Shown here: positions 43,699-52,979 of the stretch, one piece after another
How the letters are laid out: the number at the start of each line of letters is the position of its first letter
Numbering within the stretch: the stretch's first letter is position 1
NCBI RefSeq assembly: GCF_000972865.1
Contig: NZ_CP011144.1
Span: 186,001 to 250,000 of the forward strand
Direction: 5' to 3'
Origin: Pseudoxanthomonas suwonensis
Lineage (GTDB): Bacteria; Pseudomonadota; Gammaproteobacteria; Xanthomonadales; Xanthomonadaceae
DNA length: 64,000 nucleotides
Made by a program: the position numbers and the translations under genes
The notes under the pieces: generated by a model
The model's input: only the letters and a program-made list of their open reading frames with translations
Database searches by the model: none
What the model was told of the DNA's origin: nothing

Positions 43699-44151
43699 TC
43701 AGCGCGGCTCGATCACGAAGTTGCCGAACGCCACGCCCAGGTCCCAGCCCTTGCCGGTGCCGGCCAGGGCCAGCGAGACCTCGCCCTTGGTCATCACCTG
43801 CGCCTTGCTCGACTTGACCGCGCCGGCGTGGGCCTCGGCGGCGGCGTAGGTGCCCAGCGTCTCGCGGATATTGGCAACGCCGGAGAACTCGCCGACGCCG
43901 TTCTCGATCCTGGACTTGCCGAAGGTGATGCCGCCGCCCTTGGCGCTGATGCTCACCGGCAGGCGGCTGCCGTCGTCGCAGCTGATCGTGCCGGAGCCCT
44001 TGGCGGTCTTGTAGAACGCCGACCAGCCGGACAGGTTGAAGTCCAGCCGGCAATCGACGTCGCCGGCCGCGTGGGCGCTCGGTATGGCGGCCAGGACGAG
44101 CAGGCCGGGCAGCGCGATGCGCAGGGACGTGCTCCGCAGGAAACGGGACAT
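43699..44151 (-). CDS. Exported protein of unknown function
   Basis: A 150-residue protein with a signal peptide (LPGLLVLAAIPSAHA) and a beta-rich mature part containing VDCRLDFNLSGWSAFYKTAK and GTGKGWDLGVAFGNFVIE. Two cysteines in the first third could form a disulfide. GGAGG lies six bases before the ATG at 44151, favouring it over the upstream ATG at 44175. The glycine- and serine-rich strands suggest a small lipocalin- or jelly-roll-like fold, which is only an impression. Convergent with the LprI-like gene. Confidence 0.65.
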   Translation of the reverse strand: MSRFLRSTSLRIALPGLLVLAAIPSAHAAGDVDCRLDFNLSGWSAFYKTAKGSGTISCDDGSRLPVSISAKGGGITFGKSRIENGVGEFSGVANIRETLGTYAAAEAHAGAVKSSKAQVMTKGEVSLALAGTGKGWDLGVAFGNFVIEPR

Positions 44152-44236
44152 GACGACCTCCAGCTGGCGTTGCAAAGGATGGCGCCGAGCATATAGCAGC
44201 CCGCGGGGCGGCGGCGTCCGCTGCGCCGCCGGCGGT

Positions 44237-44686
44237 TCAGCGGCCGTGCGGCAGGTGTTGGCGGGTCCACTGCACGATCGCCTGCAGCGGCATGGCGCCT
44301 GCCTGCCGCGCCAGTTCGCGGCCTTGCAGGAACAGGGCCAGGGTCGGGATGCTGCGGATGCCGAAGCGCGCGCCCAGCGCCGGCTCGGCCTCGGTGTCGA
44401 CCTTGGCCAGGCGCAGCTGCGGCTCCAGCAGCGCGGCGGCCTGGGCGTAGGCCGGCGCCATCGTCCGGCACGGGCCGCACCACGGCGCCCAGAAGTCGAC
44501 CAGCAGCGGCAGATCCGAGCGCTGCGCGTGCGCGTCGAAGCCGGCGCCGGTCAGCGCGAACGGTTCGCCCGGAAACAGCCGCGCGCGGCAGCGGCCGCAG
44601 ACCGGGTTGTCGCCGAGCCGCGCGGCGGGCACGCGGTTGAGCGCGTTGCATTGCGGGCAGGCGAGCTGCAGGGGATCGGCGGCCAT
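44237..44686 (-). CDS. trxC: Thioredoxin 2 (zinc-binding TrxC)
   Basis: A 149-residue cytosolic disulfide reductase. The N-terminal zinc site is formed by CPQC (10-13) and CGRC (30-33). The thioredoxin fold follows, with active site WCGPC (Cys70, Cys73) and the cis-Pro loop IRSIPTLALF. In E. coli, trxC responds to OxyR; no operator is recognised here. The start MAADPL at 44686 places the zinc motif at the usual distance from the N-terminus. Confidence 0.93.
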   Translation of the reverse strand: MAADPLQLACPQCNALNRVPAARLGDNPVCGRCRARLFPGEPFALTGAGFDAHAQRSDLPLLVDFWAPWCGPCRTMAPAYAQAAALLEPQLRLAKVDTEAEPALGARFGIRSIPTLALFLQGRELARQAGAMPLQAIVQWTRQHLPHGR

Positions 44687-44809
44687 GCCTGGGTTCCGGT
44701 CGCGGGAGGCGTACAGCATCGCGCAATCCGCGTCGGCCCGTGCCAGGAATATCGTCGTCGCAGCGCGCGGGTGCCGCCCGCGGCCCCCTCCATCGGACCA
44801 CGACTCGTC

Positions 44810-44906
44810 CGTCGTCCCGGCGAACGCCGGGACCCAGTGACTTCAGGCTGGCCAGGCGCGGATCGAGTGCGCAAGACGCCGGGTCCCGGCGTTCGCCGGG
44901 ACGACG
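44810..44906. repeat. MITE-like element with perfect 26-bp inverted ends
   Basis: The left end starts CGTCGTCCCGGCGAACGCCG (44810-44835) and the right end (44881-44906) is its exact reverse complement. Each end is itself a small hairpin, CCCGGCGAACGCCGGG. The inner part contains CCAGTGACTT, as does the related element at 55.1 kb. No coding capacity. Confidence 0.8.
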
Positions 44907-44970
44907 GGAGAGAGACACCCGCTTCAGCGCCCCCGGTCTCCGCCGATGCCTGCTTCTGCCGGAAAAGGCC

Positions 44971-45798
44971 TCAGCGCAGCTCGAAGGCGTCGGCGTCGAG
45001 CATCGCCGGGAAGCGTTCGCGGTGCGCGGCCAGCGCCGCGGCCGACAGCGTGGTGGTCAGCACCTGCTCGCTGCCGTGCGTTTCCACCTGCGGCTGCCCG
45101 AGGAAGTCGATCACCGCGCTGTCGCCGTCGTAGGCCAGGCCGTTGCCATCGGTGCCGACACGGTTGACCGCGGCCACGTAGCACAGGTTCTCGATCGCCC
45201 GCGCGCGCAGCAGCGTCTTCCAGGCGTGGGCGCGCGGCGCCGGCCAGTTGGCAACGAAGATCTGCAGGTCGAAGTCCAGCTGCCCGGGCCGTTCGACGTC
45301 ATAGCGGTTGCGGCAGAACACCGGGAAGCGCAGGTCGTAGCAGACCTGCGGATTGATCCGCCAGCCCTTCCATTCAACCCCCAGCCGCTCGCGGCCGGCG
45401 GCGTAGCGCTTGTGCTCGCCGGCGTAGCGGAACAGGTGGCGCTTGTCGTAGTGCGCCAGGGCGCCGTCCGGCGTCGCCCACAGCAGCCGGTTGAATACCT
45501 TCGAGGCGCCGGCCGCGTCCGGCGTGCGCAGCTGCACGCTGCCGGTCACCGCCGCATCCAGGCGGCGGGCCTGCTCGCGGATCCATGCCACCGTCGGCCC
45601 GTCCATGCCTTCGGCCTGGTCGATCGCGTCGTTGGAGAAACCGCTGGTGAAGGTCTCCGGCAGTACCACCAGGTCGGTCGTGCCGGCCAGCGGCGCGACC
45701 AGCGCGGCGTAGTAGTCGCGGTTGGCCGCCGGGTCGTGCCAGCGGGTGTCGCCCTGGACCAGGGAGATGCGCAGGTCCTGCATCGCTTGGTTCTCCAT
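44971..45798 (-). CDS. Omega-amidase-type carbon-nitrogen hydrolase
   Basis: A 275-residue nitrilase-superfamily enzyme. The catalytic triad is visible: Glu in VLPETFTSGFS, Lys in YDKRHLFRYAGEH and Cys in INPQVCYDLRFPVF. This sequence class corresponds to YafV/Nit2-type omega-amidases, which hydrolyse alpha-ketoglutaramate. It lies directly after a glutamine-dependent-type transaminase, with a TGATG overlap, a pairing known for transamination of ketomethylthiobutyrate followed by removal of the ketoglutaramate product. A second ATG at 45783 gives MQDLRISLVQ and may be the real start. Confidence 0.88.
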   Translation of the reverse strand: MENQAMQDLRISLVQGDTRWHDPAANRDYYAALVAPLAGTTDLVVLPETFTSGFSNDAIDQAEGMDGPTVAWIREQARRLDAAVTGSVQLRTPDAAGASKVFNRLLWATPDGALAHYDKRHLFRYAGEHKRYAAGRERLGVEWKGWRINPQVCYDLRFPVFCRNRYDVERPGQLDFDLQIFVANWPAPRAHAWKTLLRARAIENLCYVAAVNRVGTDGNGLAYDGDSAVIDFLGQPQVETHGSEQVLTTTLSAAALAAHRERFPAMLDADAFELR

Positions 45799-46955
45799 CA
45801 CAGCGCCCGCAGCCGCTCGATCGCCGCGTCCAGCGTGGCCTCGTTCTTGGCGAAGCACAGCCGCGCCAGGCGCTGGCCCGGCGGCGGATTTTCGTAAAAC
45901 GGCGACAGCGGGATCGCGGCCACGCCCTTCTCCACGGTCAGCCATTTCGCGAATTCGTGATCCGGCAGGTCGCTCACCGCCGAATAGTCCACCAGCTGGA
46001 AATAGCCGCCCGGCACCGGCAGCGGCTTGAGCCGGGTGCCCGACAGCTGTTCGCGGAAGCGGTCGCGCTTGGCCTGGTAGAAGGCGCCGAGTTGCTCGTC
46101 GTGCTCGGGTTCGTCGCGGATCATCGCCGCGAACGCGTGCTGGGCCGGGGCGAAGGTGCAGAACACGTTGTACTGGTGGACCTTGCGGAATTCCTGGGTC
46201 AAGGCCGGCGGCGCGATCGCGTAGCCGACCTTCCAGCCGGTGCAGTGGTAGGTCTTGCCGAAGCTGGAGACGACGAAGGCGCGCTCGCGCAGCTCCGGCC
46301 AGCGCAGCACCGATTCGTGGCGGCGGCCGTCGAACACGATGTGCTCGTAGACCTCGTCCGAGACCAGGTAGATACCGGTGCCGCGCAGGAGATCGGCCAG
46401 CGCGCGCATGTCGTCGGCCGACAGCATCGCCCCGGACGGGTTGTGCGGGCTGTTGATCATCAGCAGGCGGGTACGCGGCGTGATCACCGCCCGCACCCGG
46501 TCCCAGTCCACCGCGAAGGTCCACGGGTCCAGCGGCACGTGCACTGCGCGCGCGCCGGCCAGGTCGATCGCCGGCTCGTAGCAGTCGTAGGCCGGGTCGA
46601 GCACGATCACTTCCTCGCCCGGGCGCACCACGCAATGGATCGCGTTGAAGATCGCCTCGGTGGCGCCGCTGGTCACCGTGACCTCGGCATCCGGATCGAC
46701 GGTGGCGCCGTAGCAGCGCAGCGCCTTGCCGGCGATAGCCTGGCGCAGCACCGGCACGCCGGTCATCGGCGCGTACTGGTTGTGGCCGGCGCGCATGGCC
46801 ACGTCGAGCTCGTCGACCAGACGCTGCGGCACCGCGAAGTCGGGGAAGCCCTGTCCCAGGTTCACCGCGCCGTGCTCGGCGGCCAGCTGCGACATCACGG
46901 TGAAGATGGTGGTGCCCACCTTGGGCAGCTTGGTCTGCGGGGTCGGCAGCGGCAT
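45798..46955 (-). CDS. Methionine/glutamine-type aminotransferase (PLP)
   Basis: A 385-residue class I/II aminotransferase. The PLP Lys is in [16 protein letters not shown], the phosphate-binding [13 protein letters not shown] lies near 95, and [11 protein letters not shown] and the Arg of [11 protein letters not shown] are conserved. It is closest in character to YbdL/KAT-type enzymes, which transaminate methionine and its keto acid. The adjacent omega-amidase strengthens a role in methionine salvage. It is the first gene of the pair. Confidence 0.88.
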   Translation of the reverse strand: MPLPTPQTKLPKVGTTIFTVMSQLAAEHGAVNLGQGFPDFAVPQRLVDELDVAMRAGHNQYAPMTGVPVLRQAIAGKALRCYGATVDPDAEVTVTSGATEAIFNAIHCVVRPGEEVIVLDPAYDCYEPAIDLAGARAVHVPLDPWTFAVDWDRVRAVITPRTRLLMINSPHNPSGAMLSADDMRALADLLRGTGIYLVSDEVYEHIVFDGRRHESVLRWPELRERAFVVSSFGKTYHCTGWKVGYAIAPPALTQEFRKVHQYNVFCTFAPAQHAFAAMIRDEPEHDEQLGAFYQAKRDRFREQLSGTRLKPLPVPGGYFQLVDYSAVSDLPDHEFAKWLTVEKGVAAIPLSPFYENPPPGQRLARLCFAKNEATLDAAIERLRAL

Positions 46956-47023
46956 CGCGGTTCCGGCGTCGGGGGTTCGGAGGCCGGAGTGTACGCAATG
47001 GCGGTGGCCGGGGATGATGGGTC

Positions 47024-47512
47024 ATGGCGCAAAACAGCATTCCCTCCGGCGCACCTTCGACCCAGGCGCTGCTCGAGGCCTACCTGGCCGCGGTCTACCG
47101 GGTGGAGCTGGACGACGGCACGACGCTGCCGCTGCATGTCGGCCAGCCGGCGCCGGCCGCGCTAGAACGGGCGATGCCGGCGACGGCATGGACGCTGGTC
47201 ACCGCGTGGAATCCGCAATCGGTGCCGCGTTCGGGAGCGGCCAACGACGCCGCCGACGCCATGCTGCGGGCCGAGCTGGATGCGCTGGGACTGGCGAAGC
47301 TGCGCGCCGGCGGCGGCAGCGACGATGGCGACTGGGAGGAACGCGGCTGGCTGGTGGCCGGGCTGGACGCCGCCGCGGCCGACGCCCTCGCCCGCCGCTA
47401 CGGCCAGGCCGGCATCCTGCACTGGGCGCAGGGCCAGCCGGTGCGGCTGCGCATGTACCGCCCGCGGCCGGGCGGAGACGCCACTCCGCACGTCGACTGG
47501 CCGTTGTTGTAG
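47024..47512 (+). CDS. DUF3293-type protein
   Basis: A 162-residue cytosolic protein. The block FVTAWNP-like [20 protein letters not shown] and the later [20 protein letters not shown] match what I recall of DUF3293 proteins. No catalytic residues are known. Its TAG stop is inside the TGTAGGAGC left end of the repeat at 47508, so the repeat defines the protein's C-terminus. Divergent from the aminotransferase, with a 68-nt gap. Confidence 0.75.
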   Translation: MAQNSIPSGAPSTQALLEAYLAAVYRVELDDGTTLPLHVGQPAPAALERAMPATAWTLVTAWNPQSVPRSGAANDAADAMLRAELDALGLAKLRAGGGSDDGDWEERGWLVAGLDAAAADALARRYGQAGILHWAQGQPVRLRMYRPRPGGDATPHVDWPLL

Positions 47513-47604
47513 GAGCCGGGTTCAGCCGGCGACACGACGCCGTGGCACAGGCGACTCCCTCGTATTCCCGACGCCCGTGTCGCCGGCTGAACCCGGCTCC
47601 TACA
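47508..47604. repeat. GTAGGAGC repeat unit overlapping a stop codon
   Basis: Left arm TGTAGGAGCCGGGTTCAGCC and right arm GGCTGAACCCGGCTCCTACA pair over their full length. The core reads CACGACGCCGTGGCACAGGC then CCCGACGCCCGTG. The copy at 49218-49314 is nearly identical, differing at only a few positions. Confidence 0.85.
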
Positions 47605-47697
47605 ACGACGCGGGAATCCGCCAATCGGGCATCTCCAGCAGCCATGACCCTTGGCGTGGCGGTGCCGCCGCCACAGCCGCCGCTACAATGCGCGCCA

Positions 47698-48336
47698 ATG
47701 ACCGACGCCGCCCATTCCCCGCTGCTGGCCGCCCGTGGCCTGGCGTTCGCCCGCAACGAGGAGCCGGTGTTCGGCCCGCTCGATTTCGCGGTGGACGCCG
47801 GCGAGGCGCTGCTGGTCCAGGGCAGCAACGGCTCGGGCAAGACCACCCTGCTGCGGGTGCTGGCCGGGTTGCTGCGCGCGGATTCCGGCCGGGTCGAGAT
47901 CGACGGCCGCCCCGCCGCGCCAGCCTTGCGCGCGCACGCGATCGCCTACCTCGGCCACCTGCCGGCGCTGAAGGGCGAATTATCGGTGCTGGAGAACCTG
48001 GAGTTCCTCTGCGGCCTGCACGGCCGCCGCCCGCGCCAGCTGACGGGCGACGCGCTGGCCATCGTCGGCCTGGCCGGCTACGAGGACGCGCCGGCGCGGC
48101 AGCTGTCGGCCGGACAGAAGAAGCGCGTCACCCTGGCGCGGATGTGGCTGTCGCCGGCACCGCTGTGGCTGCTCGACGAGCCCTACGCCAACCTCGACCT
48201 GGAAGGCATCAACCTGGTCAACCGGATGATTTCGGCGCACCTGCGCGACGGCGGCGCCGCGCTGGTCACTACCCACGGCGCCTACGCCGCGCCGCCGGTG
48301 CGCACGCGCATGCTGGAACTGGGAGCGGCGGCATGA
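47698..48336 (+). CDS. ccmA: Heme exporter ATPase CcmA
   Basis: The ATPase of the CcmABCD complex, which releases holo-CcmE during cytochrome c maturation. The 212 residues contain Walker [10 protein letters not shown], signature [14 protein letters not shown], Walker [16 protein letters not shown] and the switch His in VTTHGAYA. The AG/KK signature is typical of CcmA. A TACAAT box lies 13 nt before the ATG. First gene of ccmABCDEFGHI. Confidence 0.94.
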   Translation: MTDAAHSPLLAARGLAFARNEEPVFGPLDFAVDAGEALLVQGSNGSGKTTLLRVLAGLLRADSGRVEIDGRPAAPALRAHAIAYLGHLPALKGELSVLENLEFLCGLHGRRPRQLTGDALAIVGLAGYEDAPARQLSAGQKKRVTLARMWLSPAPLWLLDEPYANLDLEGINLVNRMISAHLRDGGAALVTTHGAYAAPPVRTRMLELGAAA

Positions 48337-48472
48337 TCCATGGCATCCGCCGCAGGACGGCAGCCGGCGTTCATGGCCGGGGGACCGCGCGCGGTGCGGC
48401 CATTGACCGGCATGCGCACCGCTGCCCGGCCGTGGCGCGCCCGCGTGGCCGCGGCGCGGCGGGAGCACGCCG

Positions 48473-49162
48473 ATGAGCGCCACGCCTTCCCTGCTCCAGG
48501 CCGCCCGCGCCCTGCTCCTGCGCGATCTGCGCCTGGTCTGGCGCCGGCGCGGCGACGCGCTGCAGCCCGCGCTGTTCGCGCTCCTGGTGGTGGTGATGTT
48601 CGCCTTGGCGCTGGGCGGCGGGCGCCAGGTGCTGCGCGATTTCGTCGCCCCCTACGCGGTCTGGGTGGCGGTGCTGCTGGCCGGCCTGCTGTCGCTGGAC
48701 AGCCTGTTTCGTGGCGACGCCGAGGATGGCTCGCTGGAGCAATGGATCCTGGCGCCGGTACCGTTGGCCTGGCTGGTGGCGGTGCGCACGTTCGGCCACT
48801 GGCTGACCACCGCGGTGCCGCTGCTGCTGGTGGTGCCGGTGCTGGGCGAGTTCCTGTACCTGCCGCGGGCGCAGCTGCCACTGCTGATGCTGACCCTGCT
48901 GCTGGGCACGCCGGTGCTGAGCCTGCTCGGCGCGGTGGTGGCGGCGCTGACCGTGGGCCTGAAGCGCTCCGGCATCCTGGTGGCGCTGCTGGCGCTGCCG
49001 CTGTACGTGCCGGTGCTGGTGTTCGGCGCCGGCAGCGTGGCAGCCGCCGCGCAGGGGTTGGACCCGACCGGGGCGCTGCTGCTGATGGCGGCGATGCTGG
49101 TGGCGTCGGCGGCGCTGGCGCCGCTGGCGGCGGCCGCGGCGATCCGGATCGCGCAGGGTTGA
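48473..49162 (+). CDS. ccmB: Heme exporter membrane subunit CcmB
   Basis: A 229-residue permease with six hydrophobic helices, the membrane partner of CcmA. The opening ARALLLRDLRLVWRRRGDAL and the FRGDAEDGSLEQWILAPVP loop are family marks. It starts 136 nt after ccmA; that gap shows no convincing gene. A repeat unit follows, separating it from ccmC. Confidence 0.93.
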   Translation: MSATPSLLQAARALLLRDLRLVWRRRGDALQPALFALLVVVMFALALGGGRQVLRDFVAPYAVWVAVLLAGLLSLDSLFRGDAEDGSLEQWILAPVPLAWLVAVRTFGHWLTTAVPLLLVVPVLGEFLYLPRAQLPLLMLTLLLGTPVLSLLGAVVAALTVGLKRSGILVALLALPLYVPVLVFGAGSVAAAAQGLDPTGALLLMAAMLVASAALAPLAAAAAIRIAQG

Positions 49163-49217
49163 GACCGGCATCGGCGCGCCGCTTTCTGTTTCCGCCACGC
49201 CTGCCTTTGCGGCTTCT

Positions 49218-49314
49218 TGTAGGAGCCGGGTTCAGCCGGCGACACGACGCCCTGGCACAGGCGACTCCCTCGTATTCCCGACGCCCGTGTCGCCGGCTGA
49301 ACCCGGCTCCTACC
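49218..49314. repeat. GTAGGAGC repeat unit within the ccm cluster
   Basis: A complete unit with homotypic arms, TGTAGGAGCCGGGTTCAGCC to GAACCCGGCTCCTACC. The rest of the 422-nt gap to ccmC (49315-49584) shows no gene; it contains a TCTGAAAAAATGC stretch near 49490 and may carry a second promoter for ccmC onward. Confidence 0.8.
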
Positions 49315-49584
49315 AACAGCGATGCCGTCCAGCGCTGCAAGCCTGGCTTGCGTCAGATCAATGCGTCCGCCGCCCCCGCATGGACAATGCACACGATCCA
49401 CCAGTGGCTGAATCCGCAGCGCCACGCGGGCGATATCCCGCGCCTCCTGAACAAGCCGGGGTCCGGTTCGCTTGGCGCGGGGGGCCGAGTCTGAAAAAAT
49501 GCACCATTCCTGCCCGTCCAGCCTGACCGGCCCGCCGTCCACACGGCCAGCCGGCGCCATCCAGCGAGCAATGCGACCTGCCCC

Positions 49585-50334
49585 ATGAACCCGGTGATCC
49601 GCTGGTTCCACCTCCTCGGCTCGCCGCCGTACTTCGACCGCTTCGCCGCGCGCTGGGCGCCGTGGTGCTGGCTGGCAGCGGTCCTGGTGATGGGCGTGGG
49701 CCTGTGGCAGGCGCTGTTCGTGGTCCCGGCCGACTACCAGCAGGGCGACAGCGCGCGGATCCTCTACATCCACGTGCCGGCGGCCTGGATGAGCCTGTTC
49801 GTGTTCGCGCTGATGGCGCTGTACGCGGCCATCGCCCTGGTCTGGCGGATCAAGCTGTGCGAGATCCTGGCCATGGCCTGCGCGCCGATCGGCGCGGCCT
49901 TCACCGTCATCACCCTGGCCACCGGCTCGATCTGGGGCAAGCCGATGTGGGGCACCTGGTGGGACTGGGATCCGCGCCTGACCACCGAGCTGATCCTGCT
50001 GTTCCTGTACCTGGGCGTGATCGGCCTGTACCACGCCGGCGACGACCGCCGCGCCTCGGCGCGCGCCGCCGGGCTGCTGGCGATCGTCGGCGTGGCCCTG
50101 CTGCCGATCATCCGCTACTCGGTGGAATGGTGGGACTCGCTGCACCAGGGCCAGACCATCCGCGTGTTCGGCCAGTCCAGCCTGGACCCGAGCATGATGG
50201 CGCCGCTGTGGTGGATGGTGATCGGCACCAAGTTCTGGTTCGCCGGCTCGCTGCTGGCGCGCGCGCGCGCCGACAACCTGCGCCGCGAGTCCGGCAAGGA
50301 CTGGGTGCGCAAGCTGGCCGAGGACGCCGCATGA
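49585..50334 (+). CDS. ccmC: Heme transport protein CcmC
   Basis: A 249-residue protein with six helices that loads heme onto CcmE. The tryptophan-rich WWD motif is [18 protein letters not shown], flanked by the heme-ligand His in [12 protein letters not shown] and the later [11 protein letters not shown]. Its 3' end overlaps ccmD (ATGA). Confidence 0.95.
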   Translation: MNPVIRWFHLLGSPPYFDRFAARWAPWCWLAAVLVMGVGLWQALFVVPADYQQGDSARILYIHVPAAWMSLFVFALMALYAAIALVWRIKLCEILAMACAPIGAAFTVITLATGSIWGKPMWGTWWDWDPRLTTELILLFLYLGVIGLYHAGDDRRASARAAGLLAIVGVALLPIIRYSVEWWDSLHQGQTIRVFGQSSLDPSMMAPLWWMVIGTKFWFAGSLLARARADNLRRESGKDWVRKLAEDAA

Positions 50335-50498
50335 GCTACCTGCCCTACGTGATCGGCGCCTACGCGGTGTTCGTGCTGGTCTTCCTGTGGGATTTCCTCG
50401 CCCCGCGCCTGCAGGTGCGGCGCGAACTGCGTGCCGCGCGCCTGCGCGCGCGCCGCGAACGCAAGCCGGCCGACCCGGCCGTGGAACTGAGCCGATGA
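50331..50498 (+). CDS. ccmD: Heme exporter accessory protein CcmD
   Basis: A 55-residue single-helix protein ([17 protein letters not shown]) with a basic cytoplasmic tail ([10 protein letters not shown]), the usual CcmD shape. It overlaps both ccmC and ccmE by 4 nt. CcmD is needed to release holo-CcmE from CcmC. Confidence 0.9.
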   Translation: MSYLPYVIGAYAVFVLVFLWDFLAPRLQVRRELRAARLRARRERKPADPAVELSR

Positions 50499-50977
50499 AC
50501 CCGACCCGTCGCCGCCGCCTGCTGTTCGTGGCCCTGCTGGTGCTGGCCTCCGCGGCGGCCACCGCGCTGGTGGCCATGGCCCTGCAGCGCAACGTCGCCT
50601 ACCTGTACACCCCGGCCGAGGTGCTGCGCGGCGACGCCGGCGCCCAAGTTGTTTCAGGGCAGGCCCGCTTCCGCCTCGGCGGCATGGTCGAGAAGGACTC
50701 GTTCGCGCGCGCGCCCGGTTCGATGGACGCGCACTTCCGGGTCACCGACGGCGATGCCCAGCTGCCGGTGGTCTATACCGGGATCCTCCCGGACCTGTTC
50801 CGCGAGGGCCAGGCGGTGGTCGCCACCGGGCGCATGGAGAACGGCGTGTTCGTCGCCGAGAACGTGCTGGCCAAGCACGACGAGAACTACATGCCCAAGG
50901 AAGTGGCCGACAAGATGGGCATCGCGCACCAGAAGCACGAGGTGCAGGTGCCGGCGACGACGGAGGCCGCGCCTTGA
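50495..50977 (+). CDS. ccmE: Cytochrome c-type biogenesis heme chaperone CcmE
   Basis: A 160-residue membrane-anchored periplasmic chaperone. One helix (about 10-30) precedes an OB-fold. The covalent heme His128 and the ligand Tyr132 are in [10 protein letters not shown], the invariant motif. The [13 protein letters not shown] segment is also standard. It receives heme from CcmC and passes it to CcmF. Confidence 0.96.
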   Translation: MNPTRRRRLLFVALLVLASAAATALVAMALQRNVAYLYTPAEVLRGDAGAQVVSGQARFRLGGMVEKDSFARAPGSMDAHFRVTDGDAQLPVVYTGILPDLFREGQAVVATGRMENGVFVAENVLAKHDENYMPKEVADKMGIAHQKHEVQVPATTEAAP

Positions 50978-51046
50978 CGGCGCCGCCGCGGGCCGGCAGC
51001 GACGGCCACGGGCGCGCGCATGCCTGGCTTGCCAACGGAGGCGGCG

Positions 51047-52969
51047 ATGCTGCCTGAATTGGGCCAGGTCCTGCTGGCCCTGGCGCTGCTGGTGGCCATG
51101 CTGCAGACCGTTCTGCCGCTGGCCGGCGCACAGCGCGGCAACGCCGCATGGATGGCGGTTGCCCGACCGACCGCCTATGCCCAGCTGCTGCTGCTGGCCG
51201 GCGCGTTCGCGATCCTGACCTGGGCCTTCGTGGTCCAGGATTTCTCGGTCAAGTACGTGGCCGAGAACTCCAACACGCTGCTGCCGATGATGTACCGGTA
51301 CTCGGCGGTGTGGGGCGCGCACGAGGGGTCGCTGCTGCTGTGGGCGCTGGTGCTGGCCCTGTGGACCGGCGCGGTGGCCCGGTTCTCGCGCGCGCTGCCG
51401 GCGCCGGTGGTGGCGCGCGTGCTCGGGGTGATGGGCGTGGTTGCGGTCGGCTTCATCGCCTTCCTGATCTTCACCTCCAATCCGTTCACCCGCCTGCTGC
51501 CGGCGCCGCTCGAGGGCCGCGACCTCAACCCGCTGCTGCAGGACCCGGGCCTGATCATCCATCCGCCGATGCTGTACTTCGGCTACGTCGGCTTCGCCGT
51601 ACCGTTCGCCTTCGCCATCGCCGCGCTGCTGGACGGGCGCATGGACGCGCGCTGGCTGCGCTGGACCCGGCCCTGGACGAACGTGGCCTGGGCGTTCCTG
51701 ACCCTGGGCATCGCTCTGGGCAGCTGGTGGGCCTACTACGAGCTGGGCTGGGGCGGCTGGTGGTTCTGGGACCCGGTGGAGAACGCCAGCTTCATGCCGT
51801 GGCTGGCCGGCGCGGCGCTGATCCACTCGCAGGCGGTCACCGAGAAGCGCGGCAGCTTCGGCGGCTGGACCCTGCTGCTGGCCATCGCCGCGTTCTCGCT
51901 GTCGCTGCTGGGCACCTTCCTGGTCCGCTCGGGCGTGCTGACCAGCGTGCACGCCTTCGCCGCCGATCCCTCGCGCGGCCTGTTCATCCTGGTGTTCCTG
52001 TCGGCCGTGGTCGGCGCCTCGCTGCTGCTGTTCGCGCTGCGCGCCGGGCGGCTGGCGCCGGGCGCCGGCTTTCAGCCGGCCTCGCGCGAGACCCTGCTGC
52101 TGCTCAACAACCTGCTGCTGGCCAGCGCCTGCGCGATGGTCCTGCTCGGCACCCTGTACCCGCTGCTGGCCGACGCGCTGGACATGGGCAAGATCTCGGT
52201 CGGCCCGCCCTACTTCGGCCTGCTGTTCTTCGTGCTGATGGCGCCGCTGGTGGCACTGGTGCCATTCGGCCCGCTGACCCGCTGGCAGCGCGACCAGCCC
52301 TCGCGGGTACTGGCGCTGCTGCTGCCGTGGCTGGGCGTCGCCCTGGGCCTTGGCGTGGCCGCGTACTTCACCGCGCCGCAGGGTGCGTGGAAGACCGCGC
52401 TGGGCGTGGCCGGCGCGGCCTGGGTCGGCTTCGGCACGCTGCGCTTCGTCTGGGAGCGGCTGCGCAACGGCGGGCGCCTGACCGCCGAAATGTGGGGCAT
52501 GACCCTGGCCCACCTGGGCATCGGCGTGTTCCTGGCCGGCGCGCTGCTGGTGGAGGCGCAGAACGTGCAGCGCGAGGTCGCGCTCAAGCCGGGGCAGTCG
52601 CTGCAGGTCGGCCGCTACGTCTTCGAGTTCCAGGGCGTGGACCAGATCCAGGGCCCGAACTACCTGGCCGACCGTGGCCACGTGCAGGTGCTGCGCAACG
52701 GCCGCGAGCTGGCGCTGCTGCACCCGGAGAAGCGCGCCTACGCCAGCGGCGGCCAGGTGATGACCGAGGCCGGCATCCGCCCGGGCCTGACCGGCGACGT
52801 CTACGTGGCCCTTGGCGAGGCGCTGGGCGACGATGCCTGGGCGGTGCGCGTGCACCTCAAGCCGTTCGTGCGCTGGATCTGGGCCGGAGCGCTGCTGATG
52901 GCGCTGGGCGGCCTGGTGGCCGCGGCCGACCGCCGTTTCCGCCGACTCCCGCAGGAGACATCTCCATGA
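51047..52969 (+). CDS. ccmF: Cytochrome c heme lyase subunit CcmF
   Basis: A 640-residue integral membrane protein that attaches heme to apocytochromes. The WWD domain is GWGGWWFWDPVENASFMPWL near residue 240, with conserved His residues in SNPFTRLLP-adjacent and HPPMLYFGYVGFAVPF regions. GGAGG precedes the ATG at 51047 at good spacing, so this start is preferred to 51020. Confidence 0.95.
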   Translation: MLPELGQVLLALALLVAMLQTVLPLAGAQRGNAAWMAVARPTAYAQLLLLAGAFAILTWAFVVQDFSVKYVAENSNTLLPMMYRYSAVWGAHEGSLLLWALVLALWTGAVARFSRALPAPVVARVLGVMGVVAVGFIAFLIFTSNPFTRLLPAPLEGRDLNPLLQDPGLIIHPPMLYFGYVGFAVPFAFAIAALLDGRMDARWLRWTRPWTNVAWAFLTLGIALGSWWAYYELGWGGWWFWDPVENASFMPWLAGAALIHSQAVTEKRGSFGGWTLLLAIAAFSLSLLGTFLVRSGVLTSVHAFAADPSRGLFILVFLSAVVGASLLLFALRAGRLAPGAGFQPASRETLLLLNNLLLASACAMVLLGTLYPLLADALDMGKISVGPPYFGLLFFVLMAPLVALVPFGPLTRWQRDQPSRVLALLLPWLGVALGLGVAAYFTAPQGAWKTALGVAGAAWVGFGTLRFVWERLRNGGRLTAEMWGMTLAHLGIGVFLAGALLVEAQNVQREVALKPGQSLQVGRYVFEFQGVDQIQGPNYLADRGHVQVLRNGRELALLHPEKRAYASGGQVMTEAGIRPGLTGDVYVALGEALGDDAWAVRVHLKPFVRWIWAGALLMALGGLVAAADRRFRRLPQETSP

Positions 52970-52979
52970 GTAGCTGCGC

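Noticed and set aside
48332-48476. 47-codon frame bridging ccmA and ccmB with ATGA-like overlaps
   Set aside because: Product is Arg/Ala/Gly-rich with no helix or motif; likely a GC-rich chance frame.
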